A model generated the notes under the pieces. That model made no database searches. It had not been told where the DNA came from and saw nothing but the letters and a program-made list of their open reading frames with translations. A stretch of DNA of 64,000 nucleotides from the NCBI GenBank assembly GCA_947652605.1, contig OX393583.1, positions 12,813,222 to 12,877,221 of the forward strand, read 5' to 3'. Shown here piece after piece: positions 20,230 to 30,231 of the stretch. Every line of letters begins with the position of its first letter. Position 1 is the first letter of the stretch. This DNA comes from Elmis aenea. Taxonomy: Eukaryota > Arthropoda > Insecta > Coleoptera > Elmidae. The translations under genes and the position numbers were made by a program.

Positions 20230-20732
20230 ATAGGACACAATTTATTGCCAAAGACTAACGAAAAATACCATTGTAGAATGTACTCTGTTTATAATATTTA
20301 CTGCTGAAACGATGTACAAATCCTGAGCTCGTTAATAAAAACCTGACCACTTAATTAATAACTGTTTAAATATCTAGGATATTTTATATATTTGTACATT
20401 TGTAGATAAAATTTCGATATTGTTATTCAGCATCCAGATATTGTTCATCAATATGTACAATTTCGGATCGTTTTATTTACCACCAAAGAAAATATTCAAC
20501 GTATTTGAAGAAAAAAATTAAAAAATTACTAAAAATAAAGTATGTAATTAGAGTTTCTTCGAAAATTTCTTATTTTATTTCCCTTATTTCTAAGGTGAAT
20601 AAAAGTCAGCACTTACGAAATATTTTAACACAATATATTCATAGATTTTGATAAACAAATGCAGCTTTAATAAGTGAATCCAAAGAAATGGTTGAATACA
20701 AAAATGTATATACCGGGAAAATGAAATCAAGC
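20230..20732. other. AT-rich spacer
   Basis: No coding region or element boundary seen. Confidence 0.3.
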
Positions 20733-20923
20733 ACCCCGTTTTTTTGTCTTTAGTTTTGATTTTAGACAAATGAATTTTAGACGTGATAGGTATGTTATGT
20801 AAAACCGGATTTTATGAACAAATGTACATTATTGTTTTACTTCCGTTTTCGCCGGAAATGGCCATAACTTTGTTATTTTAAATGGAACACCTTGTATATT
20901 TTTACATTTTTGGAAAGAGGAAG
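20733..20923 (+). repeat. Dispersed repeat R1, copy 2
   Basis: Same family as 3107-3279, including TTTTCGCCGGAAATG and TTAAATGGAACACC. Confidence 0.75.
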
Positions 20924-20948
20924 TAATTTTGATAACTGCACCATTTTG

Positions 20949-21069
20949 CAATCTTCATTTCCGGGTTTGGAACCGCATCTTCTTTGATTTCATGAGGTTT
21001 CGACCATGTCTTTTTCAAAAGTCACGTAATCAAAGAAGACGCAGTTCCAAACCCGGGAACGAAGATTGT
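20949..21069. repeat. Inverted repeat with 39-bp arms
   Basis: CAATCTTCATTTCCGGGTTT at 20949 pairs with AAACCCGGGAACGAAGATTG ending at 21069; the arms are about 39 bp with few mismatches and a loop of about 42 bp. Probably a small palindromic transposon. Confidence 0.6.
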
Positions 21070-21297
21070 AACATGGACAACGGCCGCGAAAGCCTGAAGA
21101 ATAAAATGTACCATTTTTGTTAATTTGTATAATCTCAAACAATCTTTCTCCGCCATTTAATTTAATCGCGTTCGCGATTAAAGCCTTTACAAGTTTCCCT
21201 GCACCGCGGTTGTAACGTCCGCCATCAGCATATTACAACCAATAAGAATTCTTTTACAGCTACCCGAGTCCCGAGTTGTTCAGGTAGCAAGAATTAT

Positions 21298-21549
21298 TCA
21301 AATTTCGGAACGACAAGACAGTCGTGGAGCAACCATCTCATTGACCGGCAGCCCGCCGGCCGTTTCTCGGTCAACGGTTGAACGTTTATGGAACTTTTTT
21401 AGTCTTCGGAAAAGGCCAGTCCGTGGCGGTCCGTCAAAACCACGAGTTTTATCGGTGGCCCAACCCACACGCGACGTCGCAGACCCCCTCGCGTCTTTTG
21501 ACATCACGATAAACCGTGATTCGCCGTCATTGTCAAACTGGTCGCTCAA
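21298..21549 (-). CDS. GC-rich open frame of unknown function, possible exon
   Basis: An 83-codon frame in a block (about 21300-21550) that is clearly richer in G+C than anything nearby. It contains an ATG (21502-21504) and the segment DGPPRTGLFRRLKKFHKRS. The opposite strand is also open, which is expected by chance in GC-rich DNA. It has no family motifs, no clear splice sites and no neighbours in the same frame. It could be a stray exon, a transposon fragment or non-coding DNA. Confidence 0.25.
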   Translation of the reverse strand: MSDQFDNDGESRFIVMSKDARGSATSRVGWATDKTRGFDGPPRTGLFRRLKKFHKRSTVDRETAGGLPVNEMVAPRLSCRSEI

Positions 21550-21559
21550 TAGGAATTAA

Positions 21560-22229
21560 TTAAAAATGGAGTAATCTGTAATCCGTACCCAGCCCCGAAT
21601 CTGATACAAAAATAAATAACAATTTAACAAAAACTTAAACTTTACTAAAGGGGCAATGATGGCAGAAGCTAAAAGAGGAAAGGAATTATGGTTTAGAAGA
21701 GGAGTTACCTTCCATTTAAACACCAGGTTACTCCAATTCTAGTGATCGTTATCTGTTTTGTTCCTTTCCAAACGATTCACGAGCTCTTGGTTTACCAAAG
21801 AACTTATCGAATGTAATCTGTTTAAGTCTGATTTTTTAAATTTCGTGAAGATTACTGGATAATTGGACAAAAATCGGAGCATTTTTTGTCGAAAAAATGT
21901 GACGAATATTGGATTTGACGAATATAGGGGCTGACGAGTATAGAGGTTCCATTGTATTTGTAAAGCCAAATTATAACTTGACTCTTAATGTTCTTCTTCA
22001 ATCAGTCGATTTGGAAGGTTATTTTTTAAATCAAAATATTTCGGGAATAATGGAACACTTTTTTATTACCGAGATTCGAAGTAACACTTATAAAAGCATA
22101 ATCATTGGTAAGATCTAACAAAATCAACTTTAAAGAGTCACTTATTGCCAAAATGTCTCCCATTGTGCGCCCACAGCACTATTTCGTTTTTTTTTTGTTT
22201 TTAAAGTCACCACATAGCAGTTACTTATA
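21560..22229. other. Spacer of unknown content
   Basis: AT-rich. Contains near-direct repeats TGACGAATAT around 21899-21940. No gene seen. Confidence 0.3.
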
Positions 22230-22237
22230 CTTTAGAA

Positions 22238-22864
22238 CAGTGGTCCCCAACCCCCGGACCGGTCCGTGGATCAAATGGTACCGGGCCGCCCAAGGCCCTG
22301 CTTAAAAATCAAAATAACGTAAAAAAAATCAAACATACCCAATAAAAAATTAAATAATTATCGACAAAAAAGAGAGATTGCAAATGATGGCGACCTTAAA
22401 ACTACGTTCGAGACAACAATTCTGTCGGTGTTCTGGATTAAAGTCATGACGGAATACCCCGAGATTGCCACTACAGCACTTAAATCCCTATTGCCATTTC
22501 CGACATCCTATCTGTCTGTGAAGCAGGGTTTTCTGCAGTGACAGCAGCCAAACCAAAACAAAACAACGGAATAAACAGGACACAAGCAACACACTTCGGG
22601 TGTCATTGTCGCCTATTGCCCCCAGATGGGGGTCTCGTTGCAAAGAAACAAGCTCAGGGTTCTCATTGTATAGCGTTCTAGTGAGTTAAAATGTTAATCA
22701 CTTTATATTTATTTTGAAGGCATGTTTAAATACAATTAAATTAAAATGATTAAATCAAAACAATCTAAAATATAAACAATGAACGTCCCCCCTGCCTCAG
22801 CAGGCCGCGGTAAAATTAGCAAACATTGACCGGTCCGCGGAGATAAAAAGGTTGGGGACCACTG
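22238..22864 (+). mobile_element. hAT transposon, internally deleted, TSD CTTTAGAA
   Basis: The ends CAGTGGTCCCCAACC and the complement are flanked by the perfect 8-bp duplication CTTTAGAA (22230-22237 and 22865-22872). Inside, on the plus strand, is the end of a hAT transposase: TILSVFWIKVMTEYPEIATT then ALKSLLPFPTSYL. It is frameshifted exactly where the conserved LCEAGFSA should follow. This is the subgroup related to the ZBED5/SCAND3-type host proteins. Confidence 0.9.
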
Positions 22865-23052
22865 CTTTAGAACATTTAAAAAAAAACAGGCACCTCAATG
22901 AGGTATTATTGGGGATGCGGAACTTGTTAAGTCAAAACCGGGACAGTCCCGCGCAAACCTGGACGATTGGTCAGTGGTCACCCTATCCATACAACACCAT
23001 TGAATTGGGACCATCCTATACAATGTTATTATTCAACTGTTTAAAACAAAAG

Positions 23053-24804
23053 TCACACTAAAACAGATTTAACGTCAACATGAACCTTTAGGTGAACGTT
23101 CAAATACCCACGACTCTTAAAACATTTGTGGCAAACTTCGCACTTGTAAGGTTTTTCCCCGGTGTGCGTCCGTTTATGAAAATTAAGCGTCTGACTCTGG
23201 TTGAAACTCTTGTGGCACACTTCACACCGGTAAGGCTTCTCCCCCGTATGGGTCCGCAGATGGACGTTCCGATTGTCCTTAAGACTAAAACGTTTATCGC
23301 AAAAGTCGCATTTGTAGGGCTTCTCTCCGGTGTGCGTCCGCATGTGGACGTTCAGGTTGCCGCTGTGAGTGAAACATTTGCCGCAGATTTCGCACTTGTT
23401 CGGTTTTTCTCCGGTGTGGCTTCGTTTATGGATTATGAGGTCGCCGCTCGAGATGCAACGTTTGTCGCAGAGATCGCATTGATAAGGTTTCTCGCCAGTG
23501 TGCGTTCGTTTGTGTAAGTTGAGCGTCTGGCTCTGGTTAAAACTCTTGTTGCAAACTTCACAACTGTATGGCCTTTCGCCAGTGTGAGTTCTGGCGTGGA
23601 TATTAAGGTTGTCTTTCTTGCTGAACTGTTTGTGGCACACGGAACAAGCAAATGGTTTTTCGCCTGTGTGCGTGTTTCTATGCGCGTTCAAGTTCTCGCG
23701 TTGGCTAAATCGTTCGTCGCAAACTTCACAAGCGTACAGCTTCTCCCCCGTGTGAGTCCGCATGTGCACCTTAAGATTTCCACTCTGCGTAAAGCACTGA
23801 CCGCAAACTTCACATCTATTCGGCTTTATGGCCTTGTGCGTCCGGACGTGAACGCTCAAATTACCACTGTCCGTATAACCTTTGTTACAAAGTTCACAAC
23901 GGTAGGGTTTTTCTCCCGTGTGCGTTCGCATGTGGCGGTTCAGTTCGCCGCTCGCGTTGAAACATTTCGCGCACACTTCGCACTTGTATGGCTTTTGGCC
24001 CGTGTGAATTCGCACGTGACTGATTAGACTGTCGCTGCGATTGAAACATTTCACGCAAAATTCGCATTTGTAAGGTCTTTCGCCCGTGTGCGTTCGTTTA
24101 TGAACCTTTAAGTGCGAGTTGTAGCCATAGCGTTTGTCACATACGTCGCAAGCGAAGGGCTTCTCTCCAGTGTGCGTTCTCATGTGGCCATTGAGATACG
24201 CAGCACAAATGAAACTCTTGCTGCAAATAGTACAATGGATGTTCTTCTTCCTTGTCTTGGATTTTTTTTTCGGATCACTCGCAGAAGTCAAATCCCCATC
24301 CTGCTCAAACTTAACCTCATTCTTTATGCACATTTGTTCCTTATCACATATTTGCACGTTATTGTTCGATGCACACAATGCATTACTAATGAAACCCAGC
24401 CTTTTAATACCTAACGGCAACGAAAACTTTTCATAATCCACGCGAAAACTTTTTAATTGAACACTTCCAACAAAATTATCTACGTTTATATATTCACTGC
24501 TTCGAATATTTTTACCACCAGATGTGGATTTATCACTTTTTAAACCTCGTTCGTGCTCGTATTGTGTGTTCACTTGAACGTATTCGGGTAGAACAGGTTC
24601 CAAAGAGTTACCGTCTTCGAAACATGGCACTTCGGTTTTAATATTTAAAGGTATGTAAACGGTTTCGAAACTTTTTTTCGACTCTGAGAACTCTTGATCT
24701 GCTGCATTACCTTGCGACTGAGTTTCTTCAGGCTCTAGTTTTATCTTTTTGATGTATACATCGCTTGCGCACTCTTCGTTTTCGGTTGGTTTCGTAGACT
24801 GCAT
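23053..24804 (-). CDS. C2H2 zinc-finger protein, subfamily B, 14 fingers
   Basis: 583 residues from ATG 24804. The N-terminal module has IKLEPEE (21-27), then PLNIKTE (52-58) followed by a PVLPEYVQVN stretch shared with the paralogs at 30232 and 33640, and further psi-K-x-E motifs IKNE (160-163) and VKFE (164-167). Fourteen C2H2 fingers follow from residue 191 to about 575, with well-kept TGEKPY linkers. Most carry the full C-x2-C-x12-H-x3-H spacing; finger 10 has Cys (KRCISS) where the core Phe is usual. The coding sequence is richer in G+C than subfamily A. Just upstream, CCTTTTTTTTAG (minus strand, about 24816-24827) looks like a splice acceptor, so a 5' UTR intron is likely. A mariner-like element starts only 54 bp from the ATG. 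Confidence 0.92.
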   Translation of the reverse strand: MQSTKPTENEECASDVYIKKIKLEPEETQSQGNAADQEFSESKKSFETVYIPLNIKTEVPCFEDGNSLEPVLPEYVQVNTQYEHERGLKSDKSTSGGKNIRSSEYINVDNFVGSVQLKSFRVDYEKFSLPLGIKRLGFISNALCASNNNVQICDKEQMCIKNEVKFEQDGDLTSASDPKKKSKTRKKNIHCTICSKSFICAAYLNGHMRTHTGEKPFACDVCDKRYGYNSHLKVHKRTHTGERPYKCEFCVKCFNRSDSLISHVRIHTGQKPYKCEVCAKCFNASGELNRHMRTHTGEKPYRCELCNKGYTDSGNLSVHVRTHKAIKPNRCEVCGQCFTQSGNLKVHMRTHTGEKLYACEVCDERFSQRENLNAHRNTHTGEKPFACSVCHKQFSKKDNLNIHARTHTGERPYSCEVCNKSFNQSQTLNLHKRTHTGEKPYQCDLCDKRCISSGDLIIHKRSHTGEKPNKCEICGKCFTHSGNLNVHMRTHTGEKPYKCDFCDKRFSLKDNRNVHLRTHTGEKPYRCEVCHKSFNQSQTLNFHKRTHTGEKPYKCEVCHKCFKSRGYLNVHLKVHVDVKSVLV

Positions 24805-24857
24805 ATTTTTGACTAAAAAAAAGGATTAATTTGTAATATCTAGAAACATTATCTATA

Positions 24858-25482
24858 CAGGGTGTGTAAAAATTGGCGGAAGGGCTACACGGAGCGATGT
24901 TCTTCGTAAAATTTCAAGTCGAAAATCTTAATACGAAAATGTTGTACCATGCTTCCTATGGCCTCAGGAACCATTTAAAGAAAAAAAAAATTGGCAACAT
25001 TGCATACATTGATTTGCGTTTGGACATTTTTTTATCAGCAATTTTTACTTAGGTATTTACATTTTTTGTTCGAACTGAAAGCCTTCAGTTCGTAAACATA
25101 GCAGCAAACTTTTGGGTATCGTAAAACACAAACAAGAAATAATTACGAGAAAAACAGAGATGACAGCTAAGGACAATGTTGCCATATGTATTACTGTCAT
25201 TAAAATCAGTGATTTACATATTTTCAACACCAATTTTTGAAAGGAAGAACACAATATCTAGGAAAAAATACTATTCGAAATCTATTTTTATTCCAAATTG
25301 CAGCTTTTTCATTTGCAAGTATTAAATAATAACGCCTATTAAAGGACTAAATGTCAAAGCTTTGAGGACCTCTTGCAGACACAGCAAGCGTGGTACAACA
25401 TTTTCGTATTAAGATTTTCGACTTAGAATTTTACGAAGAACATCGCCCCGTGTAGCCCTTCCGCCAATTTTTACACACCCTG
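24858..25482. mobile_element. Mariner-like element with ~95-bp inverted ends
   Basis: Starts CAGGGTGTGTAAAAATTGGC and ends with its complement, flanked by TA. The inverted repeat extends for about 95 bp with a handful of mismatches. No transposase readable. It abuts the 5' end of the 23053-24804 gene and could hold its promoter or 5' UTR. Confidence 0.82.
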
Positions 25483-26021
25483 TATAATATATAAGGTGTA
25501 TCAAAAATGAAGACAGCCATTGGAATAACTTGTAAACGTTAAGAGATATTTGTTGAAGTAGACAAATATTCTTCTTCAGTGGCGGCTCGTAAGAACTTGC
25601 AAAGGATGGACTGTAGTGACAAATGTAACCAAAATTTTCACTTGGTCGGGGGTTAAAAAAATCACATTACCAGTAAAAGTCAAAACAAAAGTATACTTTA
25701 TGTGTAAAACTATTACATTTTTATTTTATATTTATATTTAAATTCCTTTGTTCTTAACTCTTAAGGGCCCCGAAAATTTTTCGCATAGGGGCCAAAGAGC
25801 TCTAGTTACGCCACTAGTTATAACACCATTAACAACACAAAAAAATATTTTTTTTTTCGTTTCATTGATGTATGGGCTAAGTTTATCTTCAAATATAAAT
25901 ATTCTTGTATTTATTAAGTTAAATCTAAGTGACCAGTGAGAAAAAAAAAACATCATCACATATACAAGCCACCGGTACTTAATTAAACAAAAAATATTGA
26001 AAACTTGAATAATTTAAGATA
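25483..26021. other. Spacer with unassigned transposon ends
   Basis: CAGTGGCGGCTCGTAAG at 25577 and TTACGCCACTAG at about 25804 look like hAT-type termini, but I could not pair them with a target duplication. Confidence 0.3.
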
Positions 26022-27665
26022 GGGGAAGGTGGTATACAGTGTGGCTGGTTTTTCATTGTCCAGCTTATATCTGCTGAAATATTAAAGTTACCAAAAAAAG
26101 TTAAATGAGAAACTTATTAAACAAAAGCTGGTCTACAAAATTGTGCTAAATATTTTGTTCCATAGCCTACCAGTTTTTCGGAAAAATATCCAACTTTTGT
26201 TTTTTAAATAGAACACCCTGTATATTTTTATAGAATCACATTCTAAATCAATTTCTCTTCACAATGATACTATCATAAGTACCATTTTGCTTTTAAATTA
26301 TGCTCAATATTAAAAAAAAAGAGAATTATTATAGCCGGCTGTGGAAACAGCACAGCATATCAACTTTTTCATTATTTGTATGGTACATTTTTCTTAATTA
26401 TAATTACACTTATTTTTGTCTGATTTGACAAGTGTTTGCTAATGTAAACAAATTTGACAGGTATTTGCAATAAACAAAACAATATCACAGCCGACTTTAA
26501 TCATTCCTTTTTTGAAATATTGTGCATAATTTAAAAGCAAAATGGTACTTATGATATATCATTGTAAAGAGAAATTGATTTAGAGTGTGATTCTGTAAAA
26601 ATATACCGGGTGTTCTATTTAAAAAACAAAAGTTGGATATTTTTCCGAAAAACTGGTAGGCTATGGAACAAAATTTTTAGCACAATTTTGTAGACCAGCT
26701 TTTGTTTAATAAGTTTCTCATTTAACTTTTTTTGGTAACTTTAATATTTCAGCAGATATAAGCTGGACAATGAAAAATCAGCCACCCTGTATACTGGAAC
26801 ACTTTTTTTAAATTTTGCGTAGCTTTTGAATGGTTTAATTTGCATACCTCAAATTGATATGAGATATTCATATTGCTTTAGTTTATCATTGCATATACAA
26901 AAAAATATTTTTTTAAAATAAAGGTACACAAATAGAGGGACTGTCCCACTATACACCACTTGTCCCCACATAAACCACCCCGTGGTACATTGTGGGACAG
27001 CAAAAAATATATATGAAATAAAGCATAAGTAATTAAAAAAAAGCTTAATTTTAATTTTTTATTTTAAAAACTTTCACTTTTCATGGGCATTTAGACATTG
27101 TACTTTGAAAAATCAAACTAAAATTGAAAATGTTTCTTTGTTTTTTCAGTGCCCCCAAACGTAGTCGGTGCGCTTAACCTACACAGAATATTTTCTTTTT
27201 CAACAGTCTTTATCTCTGTTTTTAGCGAAAGAAAATCTAAAGTCGGAAGTCTTTTTCAGAAAATTTACCTGATTATCATCATTGTCCCACAATGCACCAT
27301 GTGATCAATTTTTAAAAGCAACGATTTAATGAAAAACATGTATGATTATTTTCAGTTTTAACATTGTACACACCTTTAATATACTGTAAGGTACACCTAC
27401 TCCAAATTTTCTAATTGTTGTTAAATAAATAAAAAAGTTTTAGCGCATAAACTGAATAACCACAAAAAAACAATGCACAGTTACCAAACATGCCTCACAT
27501 GTGCAAGTCACTATGACATTGTTTACGACACATACTGTAGACAGGATATAATGGGACTGCCTAACCGCTATTTTGATGTAAACAAACTTCAAGTACGGGG
27601 TAACAGATGGCCAAAATCTCTGTTGTCCCACTATATACCATGTCCCAGTATATACCACCTTCCCC
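26022..27665. mobile_element. pogo-like element, TA-flanked, with nested insertion
   Basis: The 15-bp inverted end GGGGAAGGTGGTATA occurs at both termini, flanked by TA. Without the nested element the left end reads on as TACTGGAAC, similar to TACTGGGAC on the right. The ends resemble those of the element at 9831-11207. Several TGGGACA/TGTCCCA motifs lie inside (26942-27000, 27285, 27627). No transposase frame is readable. Confidence 0.75.
26037..26789. mobile_element. Fold-back mariner-like element nested in the pogo-like element
   Basis: Two arms of about 280 bp (left 26037-26315, right about 26510-26789) are inverted copies of each other. Matching pieces include CATTGTCCAGCTTATATCTG, CAAAAGCTGGTCTACAAAAT and CCATAGCCTACCAGTTTTTC with their complements. 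The right end reads GCCACCCTG followed by TA; the left end is CAGTGTGGC. It landed in a TA only 13 bp inside its host. Confidence 0.8.
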
Positions 27666-28276
27666 TATAGTTTTTACATTTCATAATGATTTATGATACA
27701 TCACGTAGCATATAAATCTGTACAGAATTATGTACATTACAAAAATGAACCATGTCAAAAATATTCTGTTTGATAATGTGCTTACCTTTCAACATTAAAG
27801 CTGGCTTTTACACTTGAAATGTTGTGTATTGCGAACAAAGTTGCTAGTTAATTACTAAATGTCATTGTGACATTTAACATTCCACGTAAGTCATAAAGTC
27901 GTCCTGATTGTGACAAGTTATAATAATGCACAAAACTGTGAGAGTTCTGTGCAAAATTATGCATCGTACCATACAGTGTTTGCTAGTAATAAATTGCGAT
28001 TTATGAGTACACAAACTTAGCAAGCAATACTGTCGTTTATATTGTTATGGTTACACACTGTAACTGTCACTGAACGAAGTTGGTCTGTTTGAACTACGAC
28101 GAGCTAAACGAACTAAAACTGAAAAAATAATCAGGAATTGAGTAAAGCAAAAATTAAGTTTATCGTCTGATTGAAGTGTTGAAATACGTAGTTAATATTT
28201 ATATATGCAAAAAATACTGCATCGGTTTGTATAGTATCACAAGAAGTAATGAAATGTATGATAATAGTATATTATC
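27666..28276. other. Spacer
   Basis: No gene or clear element seen. Confidence 0.3.
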
Positions 28277-28390
28277 TAACAAGAGTTGTAAGAAGCATAT
28301 TACGCACGTCGCACGAGTGGAAAAGTTACGCACGGAGCCGTGTAGCCGGCGTAGCGGCGAGTGCGTAATTGCTTTACAACTCGTGTTATG
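28277..28390. mobile_element. Short palindromic MITE
   Basis: The ends CTAACAAGAGTTGTAAGAAGC and the complement of CATAACACGAGTTGTAAAGC continue into TTACGCAC on both sides, around a GC-richer core. The target duplication is unclear. Confidence 0.6.
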
Positions 28391-28445
28391 TATTTTTTCT
28401 ACGAACACATAATACCTACGATTTTAACGGTTTTTTGGCTAATAT

Positions 28446-28630
28446 ATAAATATAATTACGTTTCATTCTTCTTCTGCTTACTTATAAGTATTTATTCCAT
28501 TCTTCTTCCCCGTACTTTCGGGTATTTATTCTATACTTTTTCCTCGTACTTCAGGGTAATTAATTCATTCTTCTTCTGCGTATTTCTGGATATCCATCCT
28601 TCTGCTTACTTCTGAGTATTTAATCCACCC
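28446..28630. repeat. Diverged minisatellite, ~34-bp unit, about five copies
   Basis: Units follow the pattern CATTCTTCTTCYGCGTACTT followed by CxGGGTATTTATTC, each diverged from the next. Pyrimidine-rich on the plus strand. No coding potential. Confidence 0.65.
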
Positions 28631-28948
28631 TTGTATCTGTTGAGCGAGCAGTATTATTTACAAAAATGAAAGCGGTGTTTCTAGAGTTGTAGTCCGCCCT
28701 GTAGATGTACCACGGAAATATTCCCTAACTGAACCATTTTCCAAATTGGTAAAGTTCTAATATATTTTTCATAACAATGAATTTATTAGAAAATAAAAGA
28801 ACTGTTGCGTAAAAAATGTATTTTCTCTCGTCTATTAACAAGCTTTACAAAATATACAAATTCAAAACAAAACTGAATATAGGTACCTTTTAAAGCAACT
28901 ATTTTAACTTTAAGCGAAATAGCGCTTAGTTTATGCTCTAATTTTAAC

Positions 28949-29854
28949 CAGGGCAAGAAATAAACCGGTTAAAAAAAAACGTTAACCGTTACTTTTTGTC
29001 AGTAAAAGTGATTTTTAACCGAAGCCGAAACCGTTATTTTTATTCGCAAAAAATAACGATAATTTTTACATCTTTGTTTGATAAAAATTACTTTAAAAAA
29101 GTACAAAATCTGTATTAAATGCGATCAGTTTACTAGAAGATATTACTTAACGCTTGATTGTACAAACAGGGTGTTTCAGACCACCCGTACCAGCACTTTT
29201 ATTCGAAAATGCGACGTGACAAAAATGGGGCAAATTTTTTAATAACAAAAGTGCATATGCAGAAGACTGACGCTATAGCGATTTTCGTGATTAAACCGGA
29301 AGTAACTTTAAAACATAAATGGAACCATTCGGTTTTTATTGCATAATTAGAAAGATATTTGATAAATAAAAATTTTTTATTTGAAAAATGTTTTATTATT
29401 GGTATAGTTTGTAATCCATTAGACCTAAATCATAACAACATTTAAAACCCTTCTTGCACACGTAATGACGTAACTGAGTTCTGGACACCCTCTTTTTTCT
29501 TTAGTTTTGTGTTTAGTTAAATGAAGTTTTAGTCATATGATATGATATGTGTAAAAAACCCGATTAATTGAACATATGTGCACTATTGTTTCACTTCCGG
29601 TTTCGCCGAAAATGACCCCAAGTTTGTTAATTCAAATGGAACACCCTGTATATTTTTACATTTTTGAAAATAGGAAGCAATTTTGAATACAACTACACTA
29701 TTTTGGTTAATGTATATGTACCACTACCATTCTGTTTTAAAAAAATGACGCACTCAATTAAAAACAAAACTGTTTTTAACTAAAAATCGTTATAAAAATA
29801 AAGTTCTCGATTTCGGTTAACCGTTAACCAATTGTTTTTCGGTTTCGAGCCCTG
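28949..29854. mobile_element. hAT-type element with AACCG subterminal repeats, TSD ATTTTAAC
   Basis: The left end CAGGGCAAGAAATAAACCGG and the right end (complement of CAGGGCTCGAAACCG) are flanked by the perfect 8-bp duplication ATTTTAAC (28941-28948 and 29855-29862). Runs of AACCGTTA/TAACGG fill both subterminal regions. An R1 copy and an ACAGGGTGTTTCAGACC motif (29166) lie inside, so it has taken later insertions. Confidence 0.85.
29470..29682 (+). repeat. Dispersed repeat R1, copy 3
   Basis: Same family as 3107-3279. Nested inside the hAT-type element at 28949-29854. Confidence 0.75.
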
Positions 29855-30231
29855 ATTTTAACACGAAAACGCTTAACATTAAAATCGGTTACCATGAAAT
29901 AATATTTTGTTTCCGACAAAATGTTATGTAGGTAATTTCATAGATTTATTTTAACGCGAAACAAGAAACGCTTAGCGCGAAAACACAAAAGTGAAAAAAT
30001 TCGTGCAATGGCAGAGAAATTGGGGCGGAAACTAAGTGCTATTTCGCTTAACGTTAAAATGGAGTTGCTTAAAACAGTACATAACGAATAGTAGAGTATT
30101 CTTCAAAAACTGACATCTTAACTCTATTGTTACATCAAAAACATTTAAGTTTTTTTGTATACTTTTTTAACAAGAAATTCTTTTGTGTTAAAACAGTTTC
30201 ACCGTAGTTATTTTTTTGGACTACCCTGTAT

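Noticed and set aside
28176..28615. Short frames over the palindromic MITE and minisatellite
   Set aside because: No start context or domain; they overlap repeats on both strands.
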